Shown: positions 1 through 7,796, counted from the first letter of the stretch. The stretch: DNA of 13,718 nt from Anaerolineae bacterium (GCA_030612585.1 JAUWNP010000116.1:1-13718); one strand, 5' to 3'. The notes: a model not told the origin generated them from the letters alone. Numbers and translations: made by a program.

Positions 1-2093
1 GACATCCAGACGACTCGCTTAAAGCCGCCATCGGCCGAGAGGAACTTGGGGCTGGTCATGTAGAACTTGCCCACGCCCATCACGCCAGGCGTCTGCAGAC
101 CGCCGCCGGCTACGCCAGCCAGCGTGGAGAAGGTCATCCCCGCCGGGGTCATGCTCGGATCCTCACGGCTGACGACCATCACGCCTTCTGCCTCGGGGAT
201 GTACATGACGATGCACTCGAAACAGCCGCATGCCGTCATCGGGTTTTCCATGATGGAGTAGAGCGCGACCTCGGTGACAGTCCCATGCGAGTTCTTGACC
301 GCGTTCTCGTTGGTGCCGGTCCAATATCCCTTGACCGGGTCGAGCAGCTTACCCTTGGGCACCGGCTGGTTGGGGCCGGTGGGGTTGATCTGGTTGGACG
401 CCTTGCAGTCCAGCCAGTTGTACGCCCCGCACAGCCCCAGCCGCTGCGGGCTGACGATGCAGACGTGGTTGGGCGCGAATGACTGGCACAACGTGCAGTC
501 GTAGAATGTGTCCACCGCCTCGTCGGTCAGATCGGCCAACCGCTGGTTGCGGAAGTCATAAGCCTCTCGCGCCTTCTCCAGCCACTTGGCGTGCAGGTCG
601 GGGTCGGTGATGATCGTTACCTGTATCTTGTCCACGATAGCGCCAAAGTCAGCGTGGAAGCGGGCGTAGAGAATCTCGCCAAAGTGCTTCAGGTTAAAGC
701 CCTTGTCGTGCGCACCTTTGCTGATGCGGATCCAGGCGATGTCCCGCTGGCCAATGTGCTGGATGCCGGAAGCGCCGTTGATAAAGTAGTGCACCTGCCG
801 CTCCAGCACCGGCTCAAAGTCCTCCTGCATCTTGCGTCCGGCCACCTCGATCAGGATACCCATGTCCGTCGAAGCGCCGACTTCTTGATCCTCGAAATCG
901 GGGCCGATGACCTCGATCTTGCCGTCCTCCACCTCGTCCATATCCACCATGCGCAGATACTCGTAGGCCCGGCTGTGTTTGCCGCCGAATTCGATCCGCA
1001 TGTCGGCCCTCCGCACGACCTCACCCTCGAAGGCGGAGCCGTAGGCGACGGGAACCGGTACCTCGGTGATCTTGATCTTGACGCCACGCACCTCGATGGC
1101 CCGCTGCACCAGTTTAGCCGCCCGCTCCTCGTCGGTCTCGGCCTCGATCTCGTTCCACGGCATCGAGACGATGTGCTCGTAGCGTGTCACGCCGGTGGGC
1201 AGGATCTCGGGCACGATGGTGTCGGCGATGACCGGGAAACCGTAGGAGAGCACGCCAGCGCCGGCGGCGTACTTGAGATCGTCCAACTCGCCCAGCACCA
1301 GCGCGAAGGCGAAGACACGGAATTTGTTATAGAGCAGAATGTCTCGCCATTGGCCGCCTTTCATGCCACCAAAGGTCAGCGCCGCCCGCGTGGCGAAGCC
1401 AGCCGCGTAGATGGCAGAGATAGAGTCCCTGCCAAAGGGAATGATGTAGGTATCATACCCCATGTCCACCCCTTCCTCCCGCAACTGGTCAATGATGGAG
1501 CGCCCGTTGACGTTGCCGGAAAGAAAGATGAGGATATTGCGCTTCTGGAGTTCCCGGATGATGGCGACAGCGGCCTCATTCGTGCGGGCCGCGCCGATGA
1601 CAGCAGCAAAGCCCGGCATACGGCCATCCACCAATTGGATGCCCCACGAGCGCAACTGAATGTCGTCAATGGGGCCATTGAGGTGACCATCACCAGAGAA
1701 ATCAGGATAAGCAGTGCTGCCGACCAACTCTAGCCCCGGGTACGGCTCCGGCTGCTCCCCGTAGACGAAGCGGACGCCTTCGATGGCCTCCGTCGCCAGG
1801 AGGGTCGCCTGCCCACTGTCGAGCGTCTCCCCCAGGTAAGGCACCCACAGATTGTCCTCCGGTATGGGGTGCAAGAGTCTCTTGGCGTGTGCCAACGGGA
1901 ACTCGAGGTCACCAAGCGTCTCGACCTTGTGATTCAGCATACCAAAAGTGACCGGCAAAAAGTAGGCCGTGTTGGGGAAAACCACGGGGGTTTCAGCCCC
2001 CTTCTCGGCGATGGCTTTCTTGAGCATCGCGTCCGCCTCGGCCACGATGGCGTTGGCGCCGCGAATTGCGCACGTTGCGACGTATTTAGACAT
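1..2093 (-). CDS. acsB: acetyl-CoA synthase (CODH/ACS alpha subunit), 3' end beyond window
   Basis: AcsB condenses CO, a corrinoid-borne methyl group and CoA to acetyl-CoA at the Ni-Ni-[4Fe4S] A-cluster, the last step of the Wood-Ljungdahl pathway. Translating the minus strand from ATG 2093 gives 697 residues before the window edge. All six A-cluster cysteines are visible: C533, C536, C545 and C555 in the stretch YDCTLCQSFAPNHVC...GLCGA, and C622/C624 in ACGCFEC. From memory of the Moorella protein (729 aa) these sit a constant 27 residues later, so about 60 C-terminal residues should be missing. The N-terminal domain that contacts CODH in bacteria, absent from archaeal CdhC, is present (APNTAYFLPV-like segment near residues 39-48). 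A GGGAGGTG ribosome site lies at 2101-2108. The start overlaps the end of cooS by 8 nt, implying translational coupling. No frameshift is seen. Confidence 0.97.
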   Translation of the reverse strand, partial: MSKYVATCAIRGANAIVAEADAMLKKAIAEKGAETPVVFPNTAYFLPVTFGMLNHKVETLGDLEFPLAHAKRLLHPIPEDNLWVPYLGETLDSGQATLLATEAIEGVRFVYGEQPEPYPGLELVGSTAYPDFSGDGHLNGPIDDIQLRSWGIQLVDGRMPGFAAVIGAARTNEAAVAIIRELQKRNILIFLSGNVNGRSIIDQLREEGVDMGYDTYIIPFGRDSISAIYAAGFATRAALTFGGMKGGQWRDILLYNKFRVFAFALVLGELDDLKYAAGAGVLSYGFPVIADTIVPEILPTGVTRYEHIVSMPWNEIEAETDEERAAKLVQRAIEVRGVKIKITEVPVPVAYGSAFEGEVVRRADMRIEFGGKHSRAYEYLRMVDMDEVEDGKIEVIGPDFEDQEVGASTDMGILIEVAGRKMQEDFEPVLERQVHYFINGASGIQHIGQRDIAWIRISKGAHDKGFNLKHFGEILYARFHADFGAIVDKIQVTIITDPDLHAKWLEKAREAYDFRNQRLADLTDEAVDTFYDCTLCQSFAPNHVCIVSPQRLGLCGAYNWLDCKASNQINPTGPNQPVPKGKLLDPVKGYWTGTNENAVKNSHGTVTEVALYSIMENPMTACGCFECIVMYIPEAEGVMVVSREDPSMTPAGMTFSTLAGVAGGGLQTPGVMGVGKFYMTSPKFLSADGGFKRVVWM

Positions 2094-4122
2094 GTTCCCT
2101 CACCTCCCTACTTTCTGCCACACCGTAGACCGCTTCGATCCGCTCTTCAAACGGAATTTCGAGCAGTGCCGGCATACGCCAGTCGCCGCTCTTGCCCCAC
2201 TTTGAGGGATCGTACTCCGGCAAACCTAGCGCGGCCCGTTTCTCGTCAATGTGTTCTATTGAGCGGCGGACGATCTCTTCGGCGTCCTCGACGAACTCTA
2301 ACTTGCCGCCGATCTTTTCCTCCCAAACCTCGCTCATGATGCGGAGCACCTCCTCGCTCCCGGAGACCGGGCCATCGCTGCCGCCCATGATGACGTAGGC
2401 TCCAGAGGCCACGCAGTAGGTGGCGATGGAGATGGCCTTCTCGCTCATCCACTCCGGCGCCATGCCCACGGCGGGTAGGTCACAGATGTCCTCACCCAGG
2501 CCGCCCTCCGTCGCCACCTGCGCGAGGAGGGTCAGGATACGAGAGTTGTCCACGCAGGAGCCCATGTGGAGCACCGGCGGGATGCCGACCGTCTCGCAGA
2601 CCTCGCGCAGGCCGGGGCCGGCCAACTCCAGCGCTGTTTCGGGGGTCATATACCCTTCCTTGGCGCTGGCGATGGCTGCACAGCCGGTCTCCACCACCAG
2701 GATGTCGTTCTTGAGGAACTCGGTGACGACGTGGTGGAAGAGTTCGTCGTGGCGCACGCGGGCGTTGTTGCAGCCGATGTTGGCCACCACGCCCCGGATG
2801 CGGCCGGCCATGATAGCGTCGTTGAGCGGGCGCAGGGAGCCCCGGTAGAAACCGCCCAGCGCGTAGTCAATGTACTCGTGGGAGAAACCGGGCACCATAG
2901 GGCTGGTGATGTCGGGAATGAAAGTCTCCCCCCGCTCGGGGAAGAGGTCAATTGCCCGGCGGACGATACCCTTGGCGATCTCTAGCGCCCTGCTCTCGTC
3001 GAACTCGATGTGCGTGGCGCCTTTGATTTTCACCTTGGGTGAAGTGGTGATCACCTCGGTGTGGAATTTGTCCGCCACCGGCGCTATACCCTGCATGATG
3101 CACTGGATGTCCACCACCATTGCCTCGACCGCGCCGGTGAGGATAGCCAGTTCCTGCTGCAAAAAATTGCCTGCCAGGGGCACACCTTCTCGCATTAGTG
3201 TCTCGTTGGCAGTACAGCAAATACCAGCCAAATTGATGCCCGTGGCCCCCTTGCTCTTGGCGTATTCGATCAACTCGGGGTCCAGCGATGCAGCCACGAT
3301 CATCTCGGAAAGCGTCGGCTCGTGGCCGTGGATGATGACGTTGACCATATCCTCGCTGAGCACACCCAGGTTGGCGTCGGTCAGCACCGGGGCCGGTGTG
3401 CCAAAGAGAATATCCGAGATATCGGTAGCCATCATCGAGCCACCCCAACCGTCGCCCAGCGCACAGCGCAGAGCGTGATCCAGGATGTGCTCGGCCTCCT
3501 GGTCATTGCCGACGTGAGTGCGATGCAACATCTCCACGATCTCCCGGTCTACACTGCGCGGGGCAACTCCTGCCTCATGCCAGACTTGCTGTCGCTTGGC
3601 CGGGGCGCGCTTCAGGTTAAGGAGTTCACCTTCGACCTTGCCAAACTCCGCCAGGGCCGCCAGGGCCACATCACGCGCGATCTCGTTGATGGGCCGCCGC
3701 TCGCCTTCTTCGTCCTTCGTCTCAACATTCAGGTATCCGGCCATTTCCATCAACTTGAAGGGGTCGCGCACGCCATAATCTGGCGCGTGTCCCTCGGCCG
3801 CCTCCAGCAGCGTGTAGGCCAGGTCGCGCCCGTGGTCAGAGTGGGCCGATGCGCCCACCGCCACGCCGCGGGCAAAGTTGCGGGCCGCTACTGTGTCCCG
3901 TGTCGCGCCGCAGACCCCGCGCTCGGTCTTTCCAACCAGGCGGCAAGGGCCCATTGAGCAGTTCTTGCAACACAGCCCCTGGGCCCCGATGGGGCAGGCT
4001 TTCAGCGCGTCGGCTCGCGAAAAAACGGTCTCCGCCTCAATCTGGCAAGCGTGCTCCAAAAGAGCAATCGTGCCCCGATCCCAACTGGCCTCCTCCGGTG
4101 TTCTTTGTTTCTTTTTCGCCAT
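2086..4122 (-). CDS. cooS/acsA: anaerobic carbon monoxide dehydrogenase catalytic subunit (CODH/ACS beta subunit)
   Basis: This is a Ni-Fe CO dehydrogenase that reduces CO2 to CO (and the reverse), feeding CO to AcsB. It is 678 residues, normal for the family. Cysteines for the D- and B-clusters are C43, C51, C52, C55, C60 and C71 (CCKNCSMGPCR, then GVCGA). C-cluster residues are recognisable: HGH at 265-267, C303 in GICCTANE, C341 in DIQC, C451 in IGCNNA, C481 in ETGCAA and C523 in GSCVDNSR. The acid-base lysine K562 lies in SEKAISIATYC. The start ATG is preceded by AGGAGG at 4131-4136, which overlaps the stop codon of the upstream small gene. Its stop overlaps acsB. Pairing with acsB marks it as the acetogenic or autotrophic CODH/ACS type rather than a stand-alone CO oxidiser. 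No cooC, acsC, acsD or acsE is visible; they may lie beyond position 1. Confidence 0.97.
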   Translation of the reverse strand: MAKKKQRTPEEASWDRGTIALLEHACQIEAETVFSRADALKACPIGAQGLCCKNCSMGPCRLVGKTERGVCGATRDTVAARNFARGVAVGASAHSDHGRDLAYTLLEAAEGHAPDYGVRDPFKLMEMAGYLNVETKDEEGERRPINEIARDVALAALAEFGKVEGELLNLKRAPAKRQQVWHEAGVAPRSVDREIVEMLHRTHVGNDQEAEHILDHALRCALGDGWGGSMMATDISDILFGTPAPVLTDANLGVLSEDMVNVIIHGHEPTLSEMIVAASLDPELIEYAKSKGATGINLAGICCTANETLMREGVPLAGNFLQQELAILTGAVEAMVVDIQCIMQGIAPVADKFHTEVITTSPKVKIKGATHIEFDESRALEIAKGIVRRAIDLFPERGETFIPDITSPMVPGFSHEYIDYALGGFYRGSLRPLNDAIMAGRIRGVVANIGCNNARVRHDELFHHVVTEFLKNDILVVETGCAAIASAKEGYMTPETALELAGPGLREVCETVGIPPVLHMGSCVDNSRILTLLAQVATEGGLGEDICDLPAVGMAPEWMSEKAISIATYCVASGAYVIMGGSDGPVSGSEEVLRIMSEVWEEKIGGKLEFVEDAEEIVRRSIEHIDEKRAALGLPEYDPSKWGKSGDWRMPALLEIPFEERIEAVYGVAESREVREHV

Positions 4123-4134
4123 GTCTCAATCCTC

Positions 4135-4470
4135 CTAGTACCGCCGGAACTCGCCCGACATATCAAGGTCGGTCTGGTTGGTCTCGGTCATCCGCAAGCC
4201 CATCACTGCCCACTGCGGGTCTCGGAGCCTGGTACCGGGCAGGGTCAGCACAGGCATCTCTCCCTCGCCCACCGGGTAGCCGGCTTCAGCCAGCGCCTTC
4301 TCAATAGCCGCAGGCTCCGTCTTGGCTGCGTCATAATTGACCAATACCTGCTTCCAGCCCGAACTGGCGTACACGCCATCCACTCCCTCCAGGTTAGTCA
4401 ACGCATCCCGCACCTTCAGGACGTGATGATCGGCCCACAGGGTCGGTACTTCAAGTACCACTTTCTCCAT
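4135..4470 (-). CDS. small heavy-metal-associated (HMA)-like ferredoxin-fold protein lacking the CxxC metal loop
   Basis: This protein has 111 residues if started at ATG 4470. An upstream in-frame ATG at 4485 exists, but GGAGGT at 4478-4483 is 8 nt before the 4470 start, so the later start is preferred. Residues 1-65 fit the beta-alpha-beta-beta-alpha-beta HMA pattern: VVLEVPTL loop, helix HHVLKVRDALTNLEGV, strand VDGVYAS, strand KQVLVNYD, helix AAIEKALAEAGYPV. The metal loop GMxCxxC is replaced by PTLWADHH, so two histidines stand where cysteines normally are. The remaining ~40 residues carry no recognised domain. It lies between fhs and cooS, 12 nt before cooS, so it is co-transcribed with CODH/ACS. 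A role as metal chaperone, assembly factor or regulator of CODH is inference only; function is unknown. Confidence 0.8.
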   Translation of the reverse strand: MEKVVLEVPTLWADHHVLKVRDALTNLEGVDGVYASSGWKQVLVNYDAAKTEPAAIEKALAEAGYPVGEGEMPVLTLPGTRLRDPQWAVMGLRMTETNQTDLDMSGEFRRY

Positions 4471-4495
4471 TATCCTTACCTCCATTACTCGGTAG

Positions 4496-4567
4496 ATTGG
4501 GAAATTGGTAGATTGGTCAGAGATTATCTCACCACCACCAATTTCCCAATTCCCTAATTTCCCAATC
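4496..4567. repeat. inverted and direct repeats in the fhs to HMA-gene gap
   Basis: A 14-bp perfect inverted repeat, arms 4496-4509 and 4537-4550 (ATTGGGAAATTGGT and its complement), encloses a 27-nt loop. The right arm is followed by a near-identical second copy, so AATTTCCCAATTCCCT (4541 onward) is directly repeated at 4556 with one base missing. The left arm can therefore pair with either copy. It fills most of the 102-nt gap between two otherwise tightly packed genes and lies in their shared transcript. It may be a processing or attenuation hairpin or a small dispersed repeat. There is no clear U-run, so a simple terminator is unlikely. Confidence 0.7.
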
Positions 4568-4572
4568 CCTAA

Positions 4573-6465
4573 CTATGACAGCCCCAAAACCTTCCCCGTC
4601 TCCACGTCAATATCAATGTCCGTAAAGACCGGGCGGGTGGGCAGGCCGGGCATGGTCTTCATCGTGCCGCACAGCGGGAAGATGAACCCTGCGCCCACGC
4701 TGGCCCGCACGTCGGTGATGGGCATTCGCCACCCGCGCGGCGTACCCTTGATCGCCGGGTCGTGCGTGAACGAGAGGTGCGTCTTGGCCATGCAGAGCGG
4801 CAAGTGCGCCAGCCCCATGCCGGTGTAAAGTTTGATCTTGGCCTCCGCCTCGTCCGTATAGTCCGCTCCATCGGCGCGGTAAATCTCGCGGACGATGGTC
4901 TCGATCTTTTCCTTGATAGACATGTCATCCGAGTAGAGGAACTTGAAGCCGTTCGGCTTCTCGCAGGCCACGACGACTGCCCGCGCCAGGTCCGCGCCGC
5001 CCTCGCCGCCCTTGGCCCAGACATTGTGCATCACTACGTCCTCTGCGCCAGTCTCCTGGGCCCGCTTGTGGATCAGTTCGATCTCGGCGTCGGTGTCGTA
5101 CTTGAAGCGGTTGATCGCCCCCACCACCGGCACACCGAACTTTATCGCGTTCTCGACGTGTTGCAGCAGGTTGGGCAAGCCCTTCTCCAGCAATTCCAGA
5201 CCCTCGTGGGTATAAGCCTTGTCCAGCGGCTTGCCGGCGACGACCCTGGGGCCACCGCCGTGCATCTTGAGCGCGCGCACAGTGCAGACTATCACCACGC
5301 AGTCGGGGACCAGCCCGCTGTAGCGGCACTTTAGGTTCATGAACTTTTCCATCCCGCAATCGGCGCCAAAGCCGGACTCGGTTACTACATAGTCGGCCAG
5401 TTTGAGCGCGATCTTGTCGGCGATGATGGAACTGTTGCCCTGGGCGATGTTGGCGAACGGCCCGCAGTGGACGAAGGCCGGGCTGCCGGGCAAGGTCTGC
5501 ATCAGGTTGGGCATGAGGGCGTCCTTGAGCAGCACAGTCATCGCGCCGGCCACGTTCAGGTCCTCGGCCGTGATCGGTACCACCTGCCGCTTTGAGCGCA
5601 ATCCCCCCGGCCTGCTCGTGCCGATGATGATGCGTCCCATACGCTCGCGCAGGTCTTTTAACCCGCTGCACATAGCCAGCGCGGCCATGATCTCGGAGGC
5701 GACCGTGATGTCGTACCCGGTTTCGCGCACCAGGCCGTTGTTGGGGCCGCCCATACCGACGATGATGTTGCGCAGTGCCGCGTCCGATACGTCCACCACG
5801 CGTCGCCACTGGACTGCGTCGGGGTCAATGTTCAGGCGGAACATGCGCTCCTTGTCATCGTCGCTCAAGTCGGAGGGTTTTTCCGACTCGATGCCCAGCT
5901 TTTCCAACCGCTTACGCATACTGGGCGTGTACTCGTCGTCCGGGCAGAGCGCCTTGGCCAGGAAACTGGTGCTCCAACGCGCTTCCTTCACTAGCCGATT
6001 GTCAATCGCCGCCGCCAACAGGTTGTGCGCCGCGCCGACGGCGTGGATGTCGCCGGTCAGGTGCAGGTTAAAATCCTCCATCGGCACGATCTGGGCGTAG
6101 CCGCCGCCGGCCGCCCCACCCTTGATGCCAAACGTCGGCCCCTGCGAAGGCTGGCGAATGCAGGTAAAGACCTTCTTGCCAATGTAGTGCAACCCCTGGC
6201 TGACGCCGATGGTCGTCACCGTCTTGCCCTCGCCCAGCGGCGTGGGGGTGATGGCGGTCACGTCAATGTACTTGCCGTTGGGGCGGTCCCTGAAAACGGG
6301 CTTTTCGAGCACGTCCAGGTGGACCTTGGCCTTCCATTTCCCGTGCAGGTCAATGTCGTCCTCAGAGAGTCCGACACTCTTGGCGACCTCGACGATGGGA
6401 ATGAGTTCGGCTGCTTGAGCGATCTCAATGTCGCTCGGAACTGGTTCAACTTGTTTGACGGGCAT
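4573..6465 (-). CDS. fhs: formate-tetrahydrofolate ligase (10-formyl-THF synthetase), long form
   Basis: Fhs uses ATP to join formate to tetrahydrofolate, the entry step of the methyl branch of the Wood-Ljungdahl pathway. The ATP-binding loop TPLGEGKT is at residues 75-82, followed by family blocks QPSQGPTFGIKGGAAGGGY (105-123), LTGDIHA (136-142) and, further on, GPFANIAQGNSSIIADK, ALKMHGGGP and the C-terminal TMPGLPTRP. At 630 residues it is about 70 longer than the usual ~557-residue bacterial enzyme. Part of the excess is at about residues 170-214 (RKRLEKLGI...LSDDDKERMFRLNIDP). That insert and the C-terminus (TMPGLPTRP...DIDIDVETGKVLGL) resemble the synthetase domain of eukaryotic C1-THF synthase as I remember it. 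AGGAGG at 6471-6476 precedes the ATG by 5 nt. It starts 18 nt after the upstream gene and is co-transcribed with it. Confidence 0.96.
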   Translation of the reverse strand: MPVKQVEPVPSDIEIAQAAELIPIVEVAKSVGLSEDDIDLHGKWKAKVHLDVLEKPVFRDRPNGKYIDVTAITPTPLGEGKTVTTIGVSQGLHYIGKKVFTCIRQPSQGPTFGIKGGAAGGGYAQIVPMEDFNLHLTGDIHAVGAAHNLLAAAIDNRLVKEARWSTSFLAKALCPDDEYTPSMRKRLEKLGIESEKPSDLSDDDKERMFRLNIDPDAVQWRRVVDVSDAALRNIIVGMGGPNNGLVRETGYDITVASEIMAALAMCSGLKDLRERMGRIIIGTSRPGGLRSKRQVVPITAEDLNVAGAMTVLLKDALMPNLMQTLPGSPAFVHCGPFANIAQGNSSIIADKIALKLADYVVTESGFGADCGMEKFMNLKCRYSGLVPDCVVIVCTVRALKMHGGGPRVVAGKPLDKAYTHEGLELLEKGLPNLLQHVENAIKFGVPVVGAINRFKYDTDAEIELIHKRAQETGAEDVVMHNVWAKGGEGGADLARAVVVACEKPNGFKFLYSDDMSIKEKIETIVREIYRADGADYTDEAEAKIKLYTGMGLAHLPLCMAKTHLSFTHDPAIKGTPRGWRMPITDVRASVGAGFIFPLCGTMKTMPGLPTRPVFTDIDIDVETGKVLGLS

Positions 6466-6483
6466 TTTTTCCTCCTATGTGTG

Positions 6484-7689
6484 TTATGTATGCACAAACG
6501 TCTGCGGCAAACACGGCGCGATCTCAACCTTCACCGCCTGCCGCGTCAAATCGCCCGAAACCTGGATCAGCGACTCTCCCAGGTCAGGATCCATATACGC
6601 TGTGGCCAGGCACGGGTAGTGGCGGTGAAACAGGCCGGCCTGAACGACCGCTTCCTGCACATCCACCCCGACCAATTGGTCGGCAACGGCCCGGGCACAC
6701 CCACAAGCCGTGTCCCTCTCTACATCTACCTCGATAATCCACTGATCGTCGTAATCAATCCGAAACGCCGGCCGGCCAAAATAGCGGGCAAACTCACCGA
6801 TCCAAGGATCATCGAACGAGACCTCGTGCTGACGCACACCGCTCTCAGCCCCCGTCCCAGGGACGACCCCGCTCCCAGCCCCCGTCCCAGGAGCCACACC
6901 GCTCTCAGCCCCCGTCCCGGGGGCGTTATAACTCCGTTCGGTGAGAGAGCAGAACGGCTTAGGAAAAACAGCGGCCACTCCCATCTCCATTAACCGGTCG
7001 CAAAGTTGACGGGCCAGCCCATCCGGCAGCCAGTTCACATTGTCCACCGGCGCGATGACAGCCCGAGCGCCAGTCCGCTCGACGACACCGGGCAGAAGTC
7101 GGGCCGCGCTGATACTCTCCCCCAGCGAGAGCACCAGGTCGGCAGCAGGAAGGTGCGCAGGGAGAAACCTCGATATTGATGAAAGGACCACCGGCTCATC
7201 CACCGCCAGGGGAAGATCGGAGGGAGCACGCCAGGCCTCCACCGTCCAGGCCTCGGGAGCGAAAGCACGGATATTTTCCAGGATACGCTGACCATAGTGA
7301 CCCTGAAACAAAACAAGAAGCCGCAGCGTGCCTGGGCTGCGGCTATACCAATCCACCGGTCCGCGGATGGCCTCCAAAAGGTCCTCCACGCGGTGGCCAT
7401 GCTTCATCTGCTGATAGTAGGTGTGGATGCGATTGTCTTCCAGGGTCAGCCCGACAACCCTTGCGCTGGGGATGGACTCTAGTACCTGGGCCACCAGGCG
7501 ACTCTGTTCCTCGCCCCTGGCCTCAATGATCACCACGTCGGGCTCGGTTGCCTGCACCTGGGCAAAAGTATCGGGGCCGACAGTGGCGACCCCGACAACT
7601 TCGATACCTGGTTGGCCGGAAAGAAGGCTCTGGACGCCTTGGGCGAAAAGTGGCTGGCTGGTGAGAATGAATACGCGAGTGGGATGCAT
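6484..7689 (-). CDS. degenerate response-regulator receiver fused to DUF166 domain
   Basis: The protein has 401 residues. Residues 4-111 follow the fold of a NarL-type receiver (RVFILTSQPLF...VVGVATVG...PDVVIIEARGEE...ARVVGLTLED), but the acidic pair is T10/S11, the phospho-acceptor aspartate is replaced by E56 and the conserved lysine is not evident. It is therefore probably a pseudo-receiver. Residues 120-390 match DUF166 (LRLLVLFQGHYGQRILENI, LVLSLGE, VIAPVDN, FPKPFCSLTE, FARYFGRP, ACGCAR, HYPCLA), a family best known to me from archaea and anaerobes with one-carbon metabolism. Cysteines C247, C329, C331 and C360 could bind a metal or cluster, which is inference. Residues 256-285 are a three-fold PGTGAESGV-like repeat inside DUF166. 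It is the first gene of the operon, 18 nt before fhs. The start ATG has no convincing ribosome site. There is no HTH domain, so it is not itself a DNA-binding regulator of known type. Confidence 0.85.
   Translation of the reverse strand: MHPTRVFILTSQPLFAQGVQSLLSGQPGIEVVGVATVGPDTFAQVQATEPDVVIIEARGEEQSRLVAQVLESIPSARVVGLTLEDNRIHTYYQQMKHGHRVEDLLEAIRGPVDWYSRSPGTLRLLVLFQGHYGQRILENIRAFAPEAWTVEAWRAPSDLPLAVDEPVVLSSISRFLPAHLPAADLVLSLGESISAARLLPGVVERTGARAVIAPVDNVNWLPDGLARQLCDRLMEMGVAAVFPKPFCSLTERSYNAPGTGAESGVAPGTGAGSGVVPGTGAESGVRQHEVSFDDPWIGEFARYFGRPAFRIDYDDQWIIEVDVERDTACGCARAVADQLVGVDVQEAVVQAGLFHRHYPCLATAYMDPDLGESLIQVSGDLTRQAVKVEIAPCLPQTFVHT
6836..6925 (-). repeat. three tandem 30-nt units within the DUF166 gene
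   Basis: Three head-to-tail units of exactly 30 nt (6836-6865, 6866-6895, 6896-6925) share the core CAGCCCCCGTCCC on the plus strand. They encode, on the minus strand, three decapeptides of the form (A/V)PGTGA(E/G)SGV, keeping the reading frame. They separate FCSLTERSYN from the rest of DUF166. This is a coding minisatellite, likely a flexible Gly/Pro/Ser linker. Confidence 0.9.
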
Positions 7690-7715
7690 TGACGGTTCGA
7701 CTGGCTCACCGAAAT

Positions 7716-7730
7716 CTGACTACCGGTCAG
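7716..7730. promoter_or_regulatory. small dyad CTGAC-N5-GTCAG just after the operon promoter
   Basis: A 15-bp dyad symmetry with 5-bp arms lies about 7-20 nt downstream of the predicted transcription start of the minus-strand operon. Its position suits an operator, but short dyads occur by chance. Confidence 0.3.
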
Positions 7731-7743
7731 TAAACTGGTGTCA

Positions 7744-7772
7744 ATTATACCCTCATTATAGTGGCTCGTCTA
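7744..7772 (-). promoter_or_regulatory. candidate sigma-70-type promoter of the Wood-Ljungdahl operon
   Basis: On the minus strand a perfect TATAAT (7749-7744) is preceded, after 17 nt, by TAGACG (7772-7767, four of six bases of TTGACA). A second TATAAT lies at 7760-7755 but has no good -35. The start would be near 7737, giving a ~50-nt leader before the ATG at 7689. The -35 lies inside a hairpin or dyad (7765-7796). Confidence 0.6.
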
Positions 7773-7796
7773 TAGCCCTACTGGGCCATAGACGAG
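7765..7796 (-). promoter_or_regulatory. 14-bp hairpin/dyad between the response regulator and the operon
   Basis: Arms 7765-7778 and 7783-7796 (CTCGTCTATAGCCC on the plus strand) are complementary except for one position, which becomes a G-U pair in minus-strand RNA. The loop is 4 nt. It lies 20 nt after the stop of the response regulator, so it may end that transcript, but no U-run follows. It also covers the -35 box of the operon promoter and so could be an operator. Both roles are inference. Confidence 0.65.

Noticed and set aside
591..1733. Long plus-strand ORF (380 codons) opposite acsB
   Set aside because: It is the antisense shadow of a high-GC gene; the minus strand encodes AcsB with all A-cluster residues.
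4135..4470. Copper chaperone (CopZ-type)
   Set aside because: The CxxC metal loop is absent and the neighbours are CODH/ACS genes, so a copper role cannot be claimed.
4471..4485. Start of the HMA-like gene at ATG 4485
   Set aside because: GGAGGT lies between the two ATGs, so it can serve only the one at 4470.
6836..6925. Possible CRISPR array because of 30-nt spaced repeats
   Set aside because: The units are contiguous without spacers and encode an in-frame peptide repeat; no cas gene is present.
6025..6993. Plus-strand ORF of 322 codons across fhs and the DUF166 gene
   Set aside because: It runs antisense over two well-supported genes and their junction and has no recognisable motif.
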